Made by a program: the position numbers and the translations under genes
In this document: positions 35,776 to 49,400 of the stretch, in pieces
Layout of the letters: each line of letters opens with the position of its first letter
Position numbering within the stretch: position 1 is the first letter of the stretch
The notes under the pieces: generated by a model
Told to the model about the DNA's origin: nothing
Databases searched by the model: none
The model's input: only the letters and a program-made list of their open reading frames with translations
Assembly (NCBI GenBank): GCA_036937835.1
Contig: CM072863.1
Coordinates: 8,066,001-8,130,000 of the forward strand
Source: Pampus argenteus
Lineage: Eukaryota; Chordata; Actinopteri; Scombriformes; Stromateidae
DNA: 64,000 bases
Reading direction: 5' to 3'

Positions 35776-37090
35776 ATATCTCAATCATATCAAAATGCAT
35801 TATCTATAGCGGTAGACTATAGCTACACCTGAAAATTAACTAAAGTATCCTGCAAATGTATTTTATAGATGCATCGCAAACATAGTTAAACAGTTGTTCT
35901 ATTTATATGATTTTGAAACTAAATTAAAAACGCTACTGTATGCATTTCGTTCTGTAAGGATGTGGTTTCTTTAAGTATAAAGATGTTTTGCACATCACAT
36001 TTATATGAAATGGACTATAGCCAGAAGTACAATATATATGTGAGTTTTATACAGTAAATATTTGACCAAAACGGGGATGTACTTTACAGTAAAACTCACA
36101 AAAAAACAGCAGAGGCTGATGGATGGAGATCAACAAGAGAGGAGCAGAGAATGAGTGGAAAAACAAAACTGGATTAGATGAAAGCCTGTATTCTCACAGT
36201 CTGCCACGACAAATGGCTGCCTACCCCGATAATAAACTGTCATTTTCTGGAAAAAGGGGAAGGGAAACATGAACTATGAGAACAAAACTCTGTACTGTTC
36301 TTTCCCTGTTCAGGCCACCTGCACAGTACACTATTACATAGAAAGGTAGAGCCATACCTTAACCCTGACACTTCTACAACATAAAAGATGGTAGTTTTCT
36401 GAACCATCTGTCAGATATCATAGAGTCTAATTTACTCTGGATATTCATTTGACTGCATCACAGCTAATTTTAAAGGTTTTGAAGATTTTTTTTTCATGTT
36501 TTAAAGGCGATCTGATTAATTCAAATAATGTGAGCAATGTGCTTTTATTTGAAGTTCTTTCATATATGATGTGTCTATTTTATTTCTTTTACATATTCTA
36601 TATCAGAGCTGTTTAGCAGCTTCCTATTTATTGTAGTTTCTAAAGCAGATCTGTACATTTTAAAGTTTTTAGCTATACAGGAAAAGTTCACTCAAACACT
36701 TTACTTGTTGCACAAAAGCTCCCCTGAAACAAATTAATACTTGTATTTCCTCCTGTGTTTATTTCCTCCTCATTCATAAATAGTTGCCTCCATTAAGTAC
36801 ACACATTGCAAAATCAGGTAGAGATGCCAAAATTAAAACTGTGAATGAACAGACTGTTTTTTTTAATAACACATTCTCATTTTGATTTAAGCACCAGTCA
36901 GTCATGATAGTGAACCAACATGCAGAATACAAAGACCCTGAAGCTGATGCATCTGAATGCATCAGCTGAATGTAATTCAGCCATCATTAACTGCATTATT
37001 TACACCTGAGCATGTCTTGTGTAAAAAGGTCTATACAAAGACGATGACATTACATGATGTGAAAAAATGAAACTCAAAAATATGCAAACA
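35776..37090. other. AT-rich spacer between the adipor1 upstream repeats and the inava 3' end
   Basis: No gene, structured RNA or complete transposon recognised on either strand. Confidence 0.6.
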
Positions 37091-37096
37091 TTATTC

Positions 37097-38591
37097 TTTA
37101 TTTACGTCCACAGGGAAACATTTTCACAGATATTTTAACAGCAACATTACATATTAGGTCCACTTAAACTACCCTAACTGAAAAAAGATAAATAAAAAAA
37201 AGAAAGTAAAAAAAAAATGCACACAAAGTAACATGACTGTGATCTATGGTTATACAAATAGACACAGTCTAAACTGCTGCTTGCTGGATTTCACAAACTC
37301 AGTCCATGTCTCACTGATTTCAAGTCTGACTTCTCCAAATTTTGGTCAAATGGTGCAAATCATAATAAGTTAACAAATAAATAGATCACTGTGAAAGACT
37401 ACTCAGTGTGTAGCTATAAGTGAATTTACAGTAATTTGCTCTCAAATGATCTGCCATCAAAAGCTTGTTTGGTTGAGATGTGGACACCTGCATTATGAAT
37501 CACATATTGGCAGTATTTCAAATACAGTTCAATACATCTCACCTCAGAGTTTAATATGAATTGGTGCTAACAGAAAAAGGTTAGTCCATAGTGATCTCAA
37601 ACTCACTCTTGTGCACCACCATAGTCCCTGTTAAAGCTCATTTAAATTTCAATTTGACATGTCAATAGCTGCCAAGCATGTGCTTCTTAGTATCTCATGT
37701 GAGTAAGTTAATATCTAGTTACAACTAGTCAGGTTTGACACTAATTCAAGTTAAGAGGCACAGCCACACGTAAGTATAAAAAGCCAAATTTGCCTCCAAA
37801 AATACATGATTAGGAAGACAAAACTGGGATCTTAATATCTAGTTACAACTAGTCAGGTTTGACACTAATTCAAGTTAAGAGGCACAGCCACACGTAAGTA
37901 TAAAAAGCCAAATTTGCCTCCAAAAATACATGATTAGGAAGACAAAACTGGGATCTTAAATTTAAGCAGCTCAAGTTCATCAACTCATTGACTCAATCAA
38001 GGTAAAATTATACACAAATGTACTTAATCTATGTTGAACATTTACATTTTTTTTTTTTTTTTTTTTTTTACAATTGATTTATCTCCTTCATACAGCTAGC
38101 TGAAAAGAAGCACTTTATTAACTGTAGAAAGCTGATTTCTGGTACCAGACTCGGGACACAAATTTGCAAGTCAAAAACAGCGCTCAGTAATGAAGAGTAT
38201 TTATCCCCTTTCAATTCATCACATTTAATAAGCATTCAATTAGTTGCTCTATTAGTACCAGAACAGCATACAGAGAGTGGACAAAAACAACAGGTGCACC
38301 TTACAGTAATGTACTATAGTCTCATACAGCAGCTCTGTAAATCAACGTTTCCCTAAAATGTTCAGTTTCTTACTGGGTCAGAGATGTTGATTCCACTTTT
38401 GAGGCCGTAGTTTGTGGTGCTGCTGTTATTGCATTATATTGTAAGATGTTCCAGTTTTTTTTAACCTCTCTCCACATACAGGCAGATGAGTAAACAGGAT
38501 GCACTTTCATTATGAAAGATCCTTAATCCAACTTAACCCAATTGTTGCATCCGAGTTAACATGTTCAGTTTGGAGTCCATGTTTCGTCTCT
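37097..38591 (-). other. inava: inava 3' UTR with polyadenylation signal
   Basis: Minus-strand AATAAA at 37097-37102 gives a 3' UTR of about 1.5 kb. It contains an exact 124-bp tandem duplication and a run of about 25 T (an A run on the gene strand) at about 38048-38072. Confidence 0.6.
37708..37955. repeat. Exact 124-bp tandem duplication (two copies)
   Basis: Copies at 37708-37831 and 37832-37955 are identical by eye over their whole length. They lie inside the presumed inava 3' UTR. Zero divergence means a very recent event or an assembly artefact. Confidence 0.97.
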
Positions 38592-41500
38592 TTACACTTG
38601 ACTCATATAATGAGAGCCATCGTCCACAATCCAGTGCCCTTGAGTGTCATCTGCAGCTTTTTGGAGAGTCTGTCTTTGGAAAACCTGAAAGTAGGTTTAA
38701 TAGATGAAGTTAGTTTGTTAATATGCTAATGAATCTGCAGCTTATTCTCACTGTCACATTGAGATTGTAGTATTGGTGTTTTCAGTATTCAGGACTTAAG
38801 GTCTAAATTCTACATAACTTATGCTAAATATACAATACTGTATGTTCACTTTCAAAAAAAAAACAAAAAACTTCTGGTTCTGCTGCAACCAGCTGGACTG
38901 TGATCTTTTAGAGACATACTTAAAATGGGCAAATGTGTTCAGATGTCTAAATAAACTGAAATTGTGTTGCTTGTTATCTGAAGTGTGCTTCAACATCTGT
39001 AATATCCAATTCACACTGTCTGAAAACTAGTAAAACCTGCCCATCTCTATCATGTAAGGAAAATCCAAAATATCACAAAAATGACATGTTTCATAGACAA
39101 AAAAAGATGAAAAAGATAAAAACGTCTCTTTGGGCAGATAATTTGTGAAAATGTGATGAAAAATATCCATCAGGTGAAAATAATTTCATAATAATTAATT
39201 ATCCATAATAACTTATGACAGATTGTTAAAAATACTGTAAATAAAGATAATTTTGTCAGTTTACCTGTTGGTATGTCGGATTTTGGTAGGACTCCCAAGC
39301 TGATATGTTTTTCACTCTGACTGCTCCCTGCCTGTCAAGAGAACGGGCCCTGGGAGTTTTAAGTTGACTGCGCCAGTGCCACGACTTCAGCTGTTCGTTC
39401 ACCACTTGCCGTGGGAGGCCACTGGTGCGGTAGTGTGGGTGGTCCCACTGAGCTGGCGAGGGGGAGAATCTATCAGGAGGTAAAGGCCTCTGTGCTCTCT
39501 GCAGAGGCACAGCAGCCTCTTTGTACCAATAGTCATATCTGTTGGAAGGACAGGGAGCCTGCTGGGCGTAATAGCTCCTTGTCATGTCCACATCAGTTGG
39601 GTAGACCATTTCCTCGTAATAAGCTTTGTGCATAACTGGGCTGGACTGATTCCGGGGAATGTGGTAAAAGCCAGAACGTGGGTAGATTTGAGGTCCATAG
39701 CTGCCAACTGGGCTAGAGTGAGGGAATGTAGACTGATACTGTTTAGGCAAATCACAAGATGATTCCTGACAAGGGGAACTGGCGTAAGATGTAAATGAGT
39801 GTTCAGAGTTGCTGTCCTCAGAGATAACATGGTTTCCATAATTCCCTGTAGCAGGAGGAGACTCTTCTGGTAAAGTTATAGCATATTCTGTCAGTCGCCT
39901 CCTCGGACCTCTGGTGCGACCGCGCTCCTTTTCTGGGCCAAATGGAGAGTCAGGGTTGGATAACCTGTGCAAACCACACAAGAATGTTACAAAGTCAGTA
40001 TTTTAATATGTCTGCTCAGCTAAGACACTGCACAAATTCAACTTGACTGACGGACAATATTACTGATTTTCTAAGAAATAATTGAATGTATAAAAAGGTA
40101 AATGATCACTGGTCACACACAGTACTGCAGATATGTCTGAGGCGCTGATACCTGAGAGACAACTGCCTGTGCACACGCATCTCTGGCGTGGAGGGTGCGC
40201 TGTTGGACTGTGTGCTGCACAGTCTCAGATTGGAAATTTGCATCGGCAGAGTAGAATGTGCCAAACAAGCCTCCAACGGTGGCAACAATTCAGTCTTGGC
40301 TGGACATCTGAAAACACAGATATATTTGATGTTTTTTCATATTTTAAAAAGTTTGAACATTGAGGCTTTGTTCATGATAACAGACATAAACAGTAGCTAT
40401 CCCAATAAAAAAAACAACCTCATTTTGACATATTATAATAATATTAATTATTAATATTTTATGAATTACTGTGGCTAAAATACTTACTGATTATTACTGA
40501 TTATACGTGTTAAAGTTTTTATTATAGCAATCATCTACTGGACAATAAAGCCTGAATTACACCTCTGTGCTATAAATTCTGATTTAAGATTTATAGCTCT
40601 GATTGTGGTAGCATCATTGCAAAAGCAGATGGCAGTGTTGCAACTTCTACAACATCTACTTTATGACGGGCTAAAACAAAGTGGTAAATAGTTTTTGCAA
40701 TGGAAATACACTTTGCAAGATTAGGATCTATTATATAGGTAGTTTAGAAGTGTTTCTTCTACCTGTTTCGTGATGTTTCACTATCAACAAACGACAATGC
40801 TTTAAACATGAACAAGTATATGAAGCAGCCAAAACAGACAAATCTGTTGCTACAGTGTCTACATAGCCACTTTTACAATTCACTCACACGCGTGTCAGTG
40901 CTGCTAGTAGCCACATAATCTGCATTTCACACAGCTCACAAACCAAGTAACAGCAGTAGAGTAACAGCAAAAGGAATCATGGTGGATGGTCCCCGTTACC
41001 TGGTCTGGCTGGAAGAACGCGGCTTCTTGGTCTTTTCGTATGGTTTGTCGAGACTTGACTCTGTCCATGGGGAGTGCTGGATGGGAGGAAGGTCATATGC
41101 AGGGCTCGAATTTAAACTCAGCGAGTCAAGGCTTGGATGGGGAGACTGGCACGGAGTCAGTGGCAGCGGCTGTGGACCCACAGGTGGAGACAGGTAGGAG
41201 CCGTCGATGGAGGACAGAGAGGACACAGGGAGCGGCTGTGGAGCCACAGATGGAGACAGGTAGGAGTCGTCGATAGAGGACAAAGAGGACACAGGGAGCT
41301 GCTGAGGAGAATCTGTCTCTCCTGGATAAAGCGGTCCTGAGAACAGCTGTGATGATTGGCTCATCACTTCTAGAGAAAAACAGAAAGGGTACAACGTATT
41401 TAGTGTTGATACACATGCATCTCCTTAACAGATTCTGTGTGTAAGCATGTTTTAATAACAGAAATCATTGTAGTACACACAGTACACATACTGGTCACAT

Positions 41501-44500
41501 GGCAAACATTGTCCAGTTTTGAAAATGTCTTACCTTCATCTTGAACTACAGAGTCAGACAGAGAGCTGTCATCAGATGTACCCAGATCTGAAATGTAAAA
41601 AAAAATAATTTATGAGGTAACAAACAATCACCTCATTTTTACTATGTCATCAAGTAAAAATCAATTAATTCCCTGCATGGATGGATCATCATGAAAGGGA
41701 TTCAACATCAAACTACCTTCTAGTCAACTGACCGGGCGCCTCTCACCTTGATGTGTAATATTAAAAGCAGGGAGTGGTGATGATCGGCCGTGCTCCAGTC
41801 GCAGGTGAAAGGCCGTCTCTTGAAGCTGTTTGATTTTTTTCTCCTCTCGTTTGCACTGCTGCAAACGGCTTTTTTTAACAGCCTTACTCAAGTGGTCCTC
41901 TTCGCAGAGCTTACGCGCTGCCTCATATATCTTCATCTGCAGTGCCAACTCAGCGTCCACTATATTTAGTTCTGACTCCTGTAAAGGTTATGAAAGAGGG
42001 ACAGATGTTTATGTATTGTTTAAAAAGGAAATTACAGCCTATCATTTGGTCAAATGCTGCTTTTACTGTACCTCTGCTCCTTGAGGGATGCTTTGTTCAT
42101 CTAGTTTGAAAGCAGCTCCAATGCGTCTGCGAATCTGTGGTGGCCTCTCTCCTGGGAGTAGAGGATAATCTTCTGACAGCTGGCCTGTCAGCTCCTGAGC
42201 AACACAGATAATATCACAAATCAAGACTGTCCACAAAGAGACATTTGATTTATTTTTCTGATGACAGACTTGGTGAAATGTTTAATACGAAGACATCTTT
42301 TCAATAAATCCTGGAGTTATTAGTTGTTCTAATAAAGATATACACATCTATTCAGACACCTAATTCACTTGGTGAAATGTTTAATACGAAGACATCTTTT
42401 CAATAAATCCTGGAGTTATTAGTTGTTCTAATAAAGATATACACATCTATTCAGACACCTAATTCAGTCGTGTCTGTGGCAGTTTCGAAATGATGTTCTG
42501 TTCTCCTTACATGTTGAGGCATACAGGTTCAAGGATCTGTTGCACAATTCTGCTTTTGCAGAGATTTAATTTCACAACACATTCTTTGGGTATCACTTTC
42601 TGACTGTATCGAGTATCCGTGTCCAAACTAAACCTAGAGCATGACAACACACGGCTACGGATTTCATTAGGGAACAGTCATGAAGACTGCTTCTTTGAGT
42701 CATTCCCAGCCAGTCACCTTTAAAGACGAACTAAAACGTAACTGTGGCTAGTGGGCTTACTTGTATGTTTGTCACAGAGAGAAGGGAGAGGCATCATGTC
42801 TCACATTAGTTCACCTGAGCATGTCCCAACATGAGCACCCAGCCCGAGTGTCAACAGGAAAGAATGATCGGTCCTGGGATTTCACCACACCGCAGAGATA
42901 CTCCCAAACCTGAGTATGTGTCCAGTTTTGAAATTGCTGTACTTGACTAATGCAGCACATTTCATGCTTTACTTGATAATTCACAGCGAGAGAGAGAGAG
43001 AACGAGAGGCACGAAAGCTGCATTCAACCTCACGTTGTCATGGGAACATTTAAATGACTTTAACCAAACTGAACCACTAGGAAACCTCTTCAAAAAGTGT
43101 ACCATCAAAGAATAAATAAAATCTAATTGCAACCACATTGTGTGGTCTATAAAGTGTATCTGAAATGAAAGGGGAAGATATTTGTATTGTTGACGGTGGA
43201 AACAGCCAAAATAATGATGTCACAAAGGAGATGAGGATGGATTAAGAGACATTTTGTTTCTTCCCTGTCTGACATGAACCACTGAAATGGATCCAAATAT
43301 GTTTGAAAATGCATCCGTTTGTCTCTTTCATGGTCTTCTGTGCAGACAAAGGCACTGTTTTTGTTTTATAAGTCTCCAGTCTTTCAAGAAAAGTGCTTAA
43401 AAAACACCAATGTAATCTGGCATTAATCCACTGACTCAAGTGTCCTGTTCACGCCCAGCAAGGGAATTTTTCCTTTGGTTAGTTTGTTAACCTACAGAAA
43501 AATGTGTCATCAAACTTCCTGCATTAAACTACCACGCCTTTCATTCGTTTATGAAAGGCGCTGCTTCATATGCAATCCTGATGATACCAACCTTTTTGTT
43601 TGTTCGAAGACAATAATTAAACCTTAATAAAGATTTGCTCAGTGACATGTATGCAAGGTAAGTTGTTGAGTCTATCAGTACATGTGTGGATTATAATTAC
43701 TCACAGCTTCTCGTATACAGAGTTTCTTCAGCTCCAGTATGCAGATCTCGAGCCGCTCCTGAAGCGCCTGGTGTTTGAGCTTCATGGCCCGCGTGTGTGT
43801 GGTCACATCCTTCGTGTGTGATGTTGGGCTGTCCGAGCCTGAGTCATACAACGACAGAAGAAGCAAACGGTCTGCTGAGATTGCAACTAAAATGTTTCTT
43901 TATTCAGTGTTTAACGCACCAAGACCAGAAGTACATAAAGTGAAAAATTACTAATATAAAGACAAAGCATAAAGCAGAACCAAAGCATAGATACTCAGTG
44001 GCACGTTTCATTCAGTAGAAGCATATCAGGTCCGGAAGTAATGATTACTTTAAATCAGTTAATTGATTCATCAGTTTGTAATTAAAATGTAAAAATTAAT
44101 AATTTTGCCTGATCTATTGTCTGAAAAAAAAGTTAAAAAGTTAAGTTGTTTAGTTAAGTAGAAACTAGCAAAGGTTTATATTTTGTACTTTATAACTGAG
44201 CTAAATGATTATTTATGCTATATTTATTTGCTGCACATAGTTGAATGTTACGTAATCCAATACAGCAGGTGTGTAATAAATACTATATTTATAAAGCTCA
44301 TTGTGTTTTTGTATTTGTTGACACCGAGTCACAGAGCTGTTAACTCTCCTTTTGGAGGTTGAAACTAATGGTGTTAAATTGCAAAGCACTGAAAGGTGTT
44401 CCTAATGTTTCAGCCTGCAGCTATTATTTCATAATTGATTAATCTACTGACAATTTTTTTTCCTTTTTCTAGAATATAATAGTAATTTAATTTTATCATA

Positions 44501-46420
44501 TCAAACATATTCATTGGTTAACCATTGCAGTTACAAAAATAAATAAATAAATAAATAAAAGAATATCCCAAATTATACACAACCCCATTTTCCACCTCCT
44601 GTGTGTTTTTGTCTGATCCAAATCTACTTTTCATTGTACAAACACTTTCACGGCACCTCATACTTTATTATAGGATGTTTCATTGTACTACTATGAATCT
44701 CGAGGCCACAACAGACAATACAATGGTTGGACTGAACAGAAAAAGTACCTTGAGTTCTTATCGTTCTTATTAGCGATACTGAAACTGCTGGGCAAGTGTC
44801 AAGTCTTTGCTACTATAAACAATGTGAGTGTTCAACTGGTCTGTAGCCTTAGTGACAAATGGCATTAAGATTAGTCTCAGGGCAGTGGGAGTGGTTTCAG
44901 GCAAAATGCATTGAGTACCACATACCTTCAGAGATTATTAACAGAATCCCTGCAGGTACTGACAAACACTGGAGGTGCGACAGGAAAGAAGTGTGACAGC
45001 ACTACAATAGGGCCAAGAATTCCTCTAGAGTGACAATTCCTCTATTCTTTGTAGGTGGACACTTCCTCATTGTATACAACAGACATCACGTGGCTCAATT
45101 AAGACACAAGGAATGCAAGAAAGGTCAAAACTAATCAGTACACACTACAGGGTGTAGCAAAAACAAGGTTGGCTGTTGTTTCTATGGAGCTGCTACCATA
45201 CGGGACCGAGGGAGTAAACATAAAGAGCAACAAGGCTGCAATTAACAATCATTTTTGTGTTTAATTCATTGCTTCGTCTTTAAAATGGCACAAAAAAAGT
45301 GTAAAACATTGACAGATTTTTATTTCAGAATGTTAAACCAATAAAAAAGGGCTGGATTTTCTCCTGAATATAAATCCAAATCATTAATTGTCCTTTTACC
45401 GTGTGCTTGGCCATTTAAGAGCAATCACCCGAATCACATCAATTGATTACTTTTAAGTATATTTTGCGTTGCATTCTCCGCGTTATGCAGAACACGGTGA
45501 CTAATCTCACAACAAGTCACATGAATTTTAGTCTCTGCTTTCAGAGTTTTCACATGACAACTTATTTTCAGTGGACTTAAAAAAACACATTTGGTCTGCG
45601 CAGGAGCAGGGAGTAGATTTACATGTTTTATTAAGAGAATTATAGCATCAGTAGTTAACTCTGTAAACTTTTATGATTATGTTATCCTCCGAAGGGATGT
45701 CATTTTGTTAAACATTAGCTGTAGCACAAACATGACTAATTCAATAATCGTTTTAAAATGGAAGAAGTGACCTGTGTTAGTGGGAGATTTATGTTATGAA
45801 CTGGGTCTGAATTTACTAACTGATGTACATAACTAGTAGACAGTGGTACATATTCAAGGTTTAAATAGTGCAATGTTATTAAGAAGGGAGAAAAAACAGC
45901 TCTGCTGCATGACATAAGTGAGCCTGGAGGAGTCAATAAGATCATAACCACAGGCATGTTAAGTGTTCACTTTATGGCCCGTAGTCACTTACTTAGTTCG
46001 TCATAAACAATACAAATATCTTTACATATACATTTTAACTTAAGCTTAATGGGATTTTTTATTTGTCTTCCGTTTAAGGTCGTCTGAGAAGCAGGTGAGC
46101 GATAAGATTGCCATGGGTTGGGTTGGACTTAGTGTGCAACATCAATTTGGGCCTCTAGTCCCAAATGTCTACTAAAAGACTGAATAAGCTCGATGTATTG
46201 TTTTTTTTTTTTTTTAATGGATGTGTGTTTAAAATCAAGATTGTAAGTCTCTCAATATTTATTCAGTCTGAATGGTTAAAGAACATTTTGATAAGCAATT
46301 TGTTAAACTGGTAAAATGAGTCACTGAGTCAATAAAATCACAATTTAGTGTGAAACATGTTTTACCTGAATGAAGGATGATCCCGCTGTCAGTATCACTG
46401 ATCTCTCCGTTTCCTTCCAT
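38592..46420 (-). CDS. inava: Innate immunity activator (C1orf106 orthologue)
   Basis: Cytosolic and cell-junction adaptor that in mammals binds cytohesins through its CUPID domain, stabilises adherens junctions and promotes pattern-receptor signalling. Coding exons: 46366-46420, 43705-43838, 42072-42194, 41747-41978, 41534-41587, 41000-41369, 40152-40307, 39265-39964 and 38592-38684. They total 1,917 nt, giving 638 residues (human 663). Conserved blocks in order are DTDSGIILHSG, the coiled CUPID core (about residues 30-175, LEICILELKKLCIREAELTG and PP-IRRRIGAAFKLD), SDDSSLSD, HSPWTESSLDKPYEK, SAPSTPEMR, and ARSLDRQGAVRV. The last exon ends in SQV, as in human. The start MEGNGEISDTDSG aligns with human MESKDEVSDTDSG. 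Two exact or near-exact internal repeats occur, one coding (41167-41298) and one intronic. FRMD4 and CCDC120 share CUPID but not the flanking motifs. Confidence 0.93.
41167..41298 (-). repeat. inava: In-frame 66-bp coding repeat in inava
   Basis: Two 22-residue units beginning LPVSSLSSID-SYLSP lie head to tail (first at 41233-41298, second at 41167-41232), differing at a few bases. The run continues into a degenerate third start (LPLTP). It lies in the Ser/Pro-rich linker between CUPID and the conserved C-terminal blocks. Confidence 0.95.
42268..42465. repeat. Exact 99-bp tandem duplication in an inava intron
   Basis: Copies at 42268-42366 and 42367-42465 appear identical, each starting ACTTGGTGAAATG and ending CACCTAATTC. 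They lie in the intron upstream of the exon at 42072-42194. Confidence 0.96.
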
Positions 46421-46454
46421 ACGGATCAATAGATTGAGTTCCCCTTGCTGTTCT

Positions 46455-46478
46455 TCAGATAATGTCGACACTCACCAT
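46455..46478 (-). promoter_or_regulatory. inava: Upstream open reading frame in the inava leader
   Basis: After a good acceptor (ACTTTACAG) the leader starts with an ATG at 46478. It encodes seven residues (MVSVDII) and stops at 46455, 34 bases before the main ATG at 46420. It could reduce initiation at the main start, if the acceptor is used as inferred. Confidence 0.45.
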
Positions 46479-46489
46479 GTCCTGTAAAG

Positions 46490-49400
46490 TATGATTTCAG
46501 TTTTAGGGAACCAATCAAGCATTTCTAAAGTCTACATATCTGAATGTCTGAACATTTCATTTGGTGGACAATTTCCTTAAATCAATCTTACGGTATAAAG
46601 CTGATGGTAACTGATCACGGCTGAACATGAGCTTGTTTTTCAAAGATCCAAGAAAACATTTTCCTAAACATTTTATTGAGTGAATATTTAATAAGTAGTA
46701 ATTTCATAACTATTGTCTTGTTTGGGTGCAAATCCAACCCAAAGAGTTGCACAGTGTTTATAAGACTATAAACAGGATTTACAAATAAAACAAACGCTTT
46801 CCAAAGACTGACTATTACTTAATCTTGTCACCTGCTGCTTGGATGATTCATATGTGACTTGCCTTCTTGACCCCACACTCAGGTGCAGTCATGAGTACAC
46901 ATACGCGTTACCAAGTCTAGGAGGTTTCCTGTGACTGCCTGTATTAGTCTCTGATGTCATGTGATCACCATTATCTCATTCCTGCTGTTAAAGTGGCTCA
47001 GTAAAAATGAGCCATATATTCAGTGCTGGTTAGATTATTAACTCGGTGGTTGCACTGAATCACACAGTGGAGGTTCGTCTCAAATAGCCGTAGCGACACA
47101 AATCGAGTTCCAACACTCGTCTCATCAGGCTACGCCACTTGGTGAAATAAATGAGGAGCCCTTAGCGTCCCACAACCGTCTCAGACATTAACAGCCATTG
47201 TCCCAAACTTCTTTCATTCTTTCCATAAGACAGCTACAACATAAATTTAACAGAGCATTTATTATTTAGACGCTTTCATACGCCGCACATTAGATGAGAA
47301 CACATGTATTGGCAATGACCCATGTGGTGCAAGGTGTTTCTACTTGTTGATCCAGCCACATGGCAACGTTCAGGAATACACAGATCTATAAACATAACAT
47401 CCCACTATCTTCCTGAAAATGACGTGAACATGATCATGGCTCATATGACTTTGACTGAGCAAGCAAAACCTCCAAATCACAGACAACAAGCTCCTGTGTT
47501 TGTCAAAGGTGGAACACAGTTTATGTGCAGCACACTTAAATACCAACATGCTACCTGTGCTGTGGTTTGAAAAATTAATGTAAGCGACATTCTGCAGAAA
47601 TCAATCTTTGATGTTAACTGGCACTTTCTGAATACAACTGTTAAAATACTTTACTCCATTGTATTTGGCCCGTTAGTCAGACAAAATTAGTTATTTGAAT
47701 TGTCATCTCCCCACTATTTAACATTTCATAGACTAAATGATTCACTTGATGTATCAAATAAATAACTGTCAGATTAAACTATAATGAAAAGAATTATTAG
47801 CTGTGGCCTTAGTGTATGGATCACATCGCTGATCAATTTGGTAACATCAATATTTAAAAAAGCCTCCAAAATGAACAAACAAGATTATGTCAATTCATAC
47901 AATTCCCAGAAACACATTGTGTGTGTTTTCGGTTCAGTGTATTAAACGGTGAAATCGCCTGAAAATCCCTCGCCTGCACATGCATGGAGATGAGTTTTAA
48001 AGGAAGTAGTTTGAATGTCTGTTGCGTTATATTTTTGAATAGACTACAAAGTACACAAATCTAACAAATACAATCATTTTCCTTCGTCCTCACCAAGAAA
48101 GTACTAAGAAGCCGAGCAACAAAACACAAGCTGATTACTGCAAGTCAAATGTCAGTGTAATTATCACAGAGAAAACAATCACACCGAACTACTGACATAG
48201 TTTGAGTATTGCAGTACCTAAAAGTATTACACAATGACATACATACCACACACAAATGTACTTACTTTATGAACAAAAACTAGTAAAATCCAGAGAGTAA
48301 GAATTGTCCCTTAGATTTCCCAACTTAAGTGGAAGTGCCCAGAACCTGAGCCGCAAAAAAGTCTGGACAGGAATGAGAGACTCGCCCACTAAGAAAGCGC
48401 TGCCTGCTGAAGAGGAGTGGCCACAAAGAGAGAGAGAGAGAGAGGATCAGTATCATATAACCACACTCTCCCATCTGAGTTTGTAACTGTGTCAACAACA
48501 ATGACCAGGATACTGAGAAATTATGTTTAATTTTACTTTTTTTTATCAGTGGTTTAATAGACAGGTGGAACATGTGTCTTAGTAGAAAAGCTTAATTAAT
48601 ATAAAAATACAGTAAGTGTAAAAAAAAAAAAAACCCTTATAGTATCATATTTGTTTCACAATAGATAAAAAAACAAATCATGTTTGCTAACAAATTTCAG
48701 CAGTAAAAGGGTGTTCATCGTTTCACTTGATCCCAAACGAAACCGCATGACGTTTTCATCATCAGCAACAGACGAAACTGTGACTGCTGATGACTGCTTT
48801 GTCATAATGTCAACAATAACTAATTGCCATCTACTGTGACCAGTCCAGCGCTGCCTGCTCACATATTTGGTCATGGTCTAGTGCCATCTCCTGGTTCAAA
48901 AGGGCCAGTAAAAAATTGATAATCGACTGCGGACTAACAAATATACTATCTTAGATGTTTATATATGTAGCACCTGAAATCTCATTACTTCTCTTCCTAC
49001 TTCCAGATTACCGAGGCCCCGTCGTTTCCTGCCTTTTGCTGAAAAGAGGGAAACACATGGTGGTGGGATCGTCCACATGATTTACAGACACCCGGAGGCA
49101 ACACCTGCTCTGTGACTGCATGGCTCACATTCATTCTGGATCCCAATATTCATGTTGGCTTTCCAGGAATGTCGATGCCCAGACACGCCGAAAAAGGTCC
49201 AGCAATTCCCAGACGCTCAAGAATCGGATCTCAAATGACATGGCACCAGCAAAAAGCAATGAGGTGCAGTTATTTGGTTCAGTAACTTCTACATTTAGCT
49301 TTTCACAGTCACAACTGGGCATATTTCACAGATACCAATCATGTAGACAATTGTCTTGAACTATATCTGGCATAGTTAATTAAGTACAACAATGTCTGAA

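Noticed and set aside
37708..37955. Short direct repeats considered as a CRISPR-like array
   Set aside because: Only two adjacent 124-bp copies without spacers, in a vertebrate 3' UTR.
44030..44470. Possible further copies of the hAT-like miniature element
   Set aside because: Only short ATTGATTAAT-type words match, not enough in AT-rich sequence.
49120..49359. Plus-strand open frame of 79 codons
   Set aside because: No family resemblance, no convincing splice partners and stops in the frame upstream; kept only as a low-interest observation.
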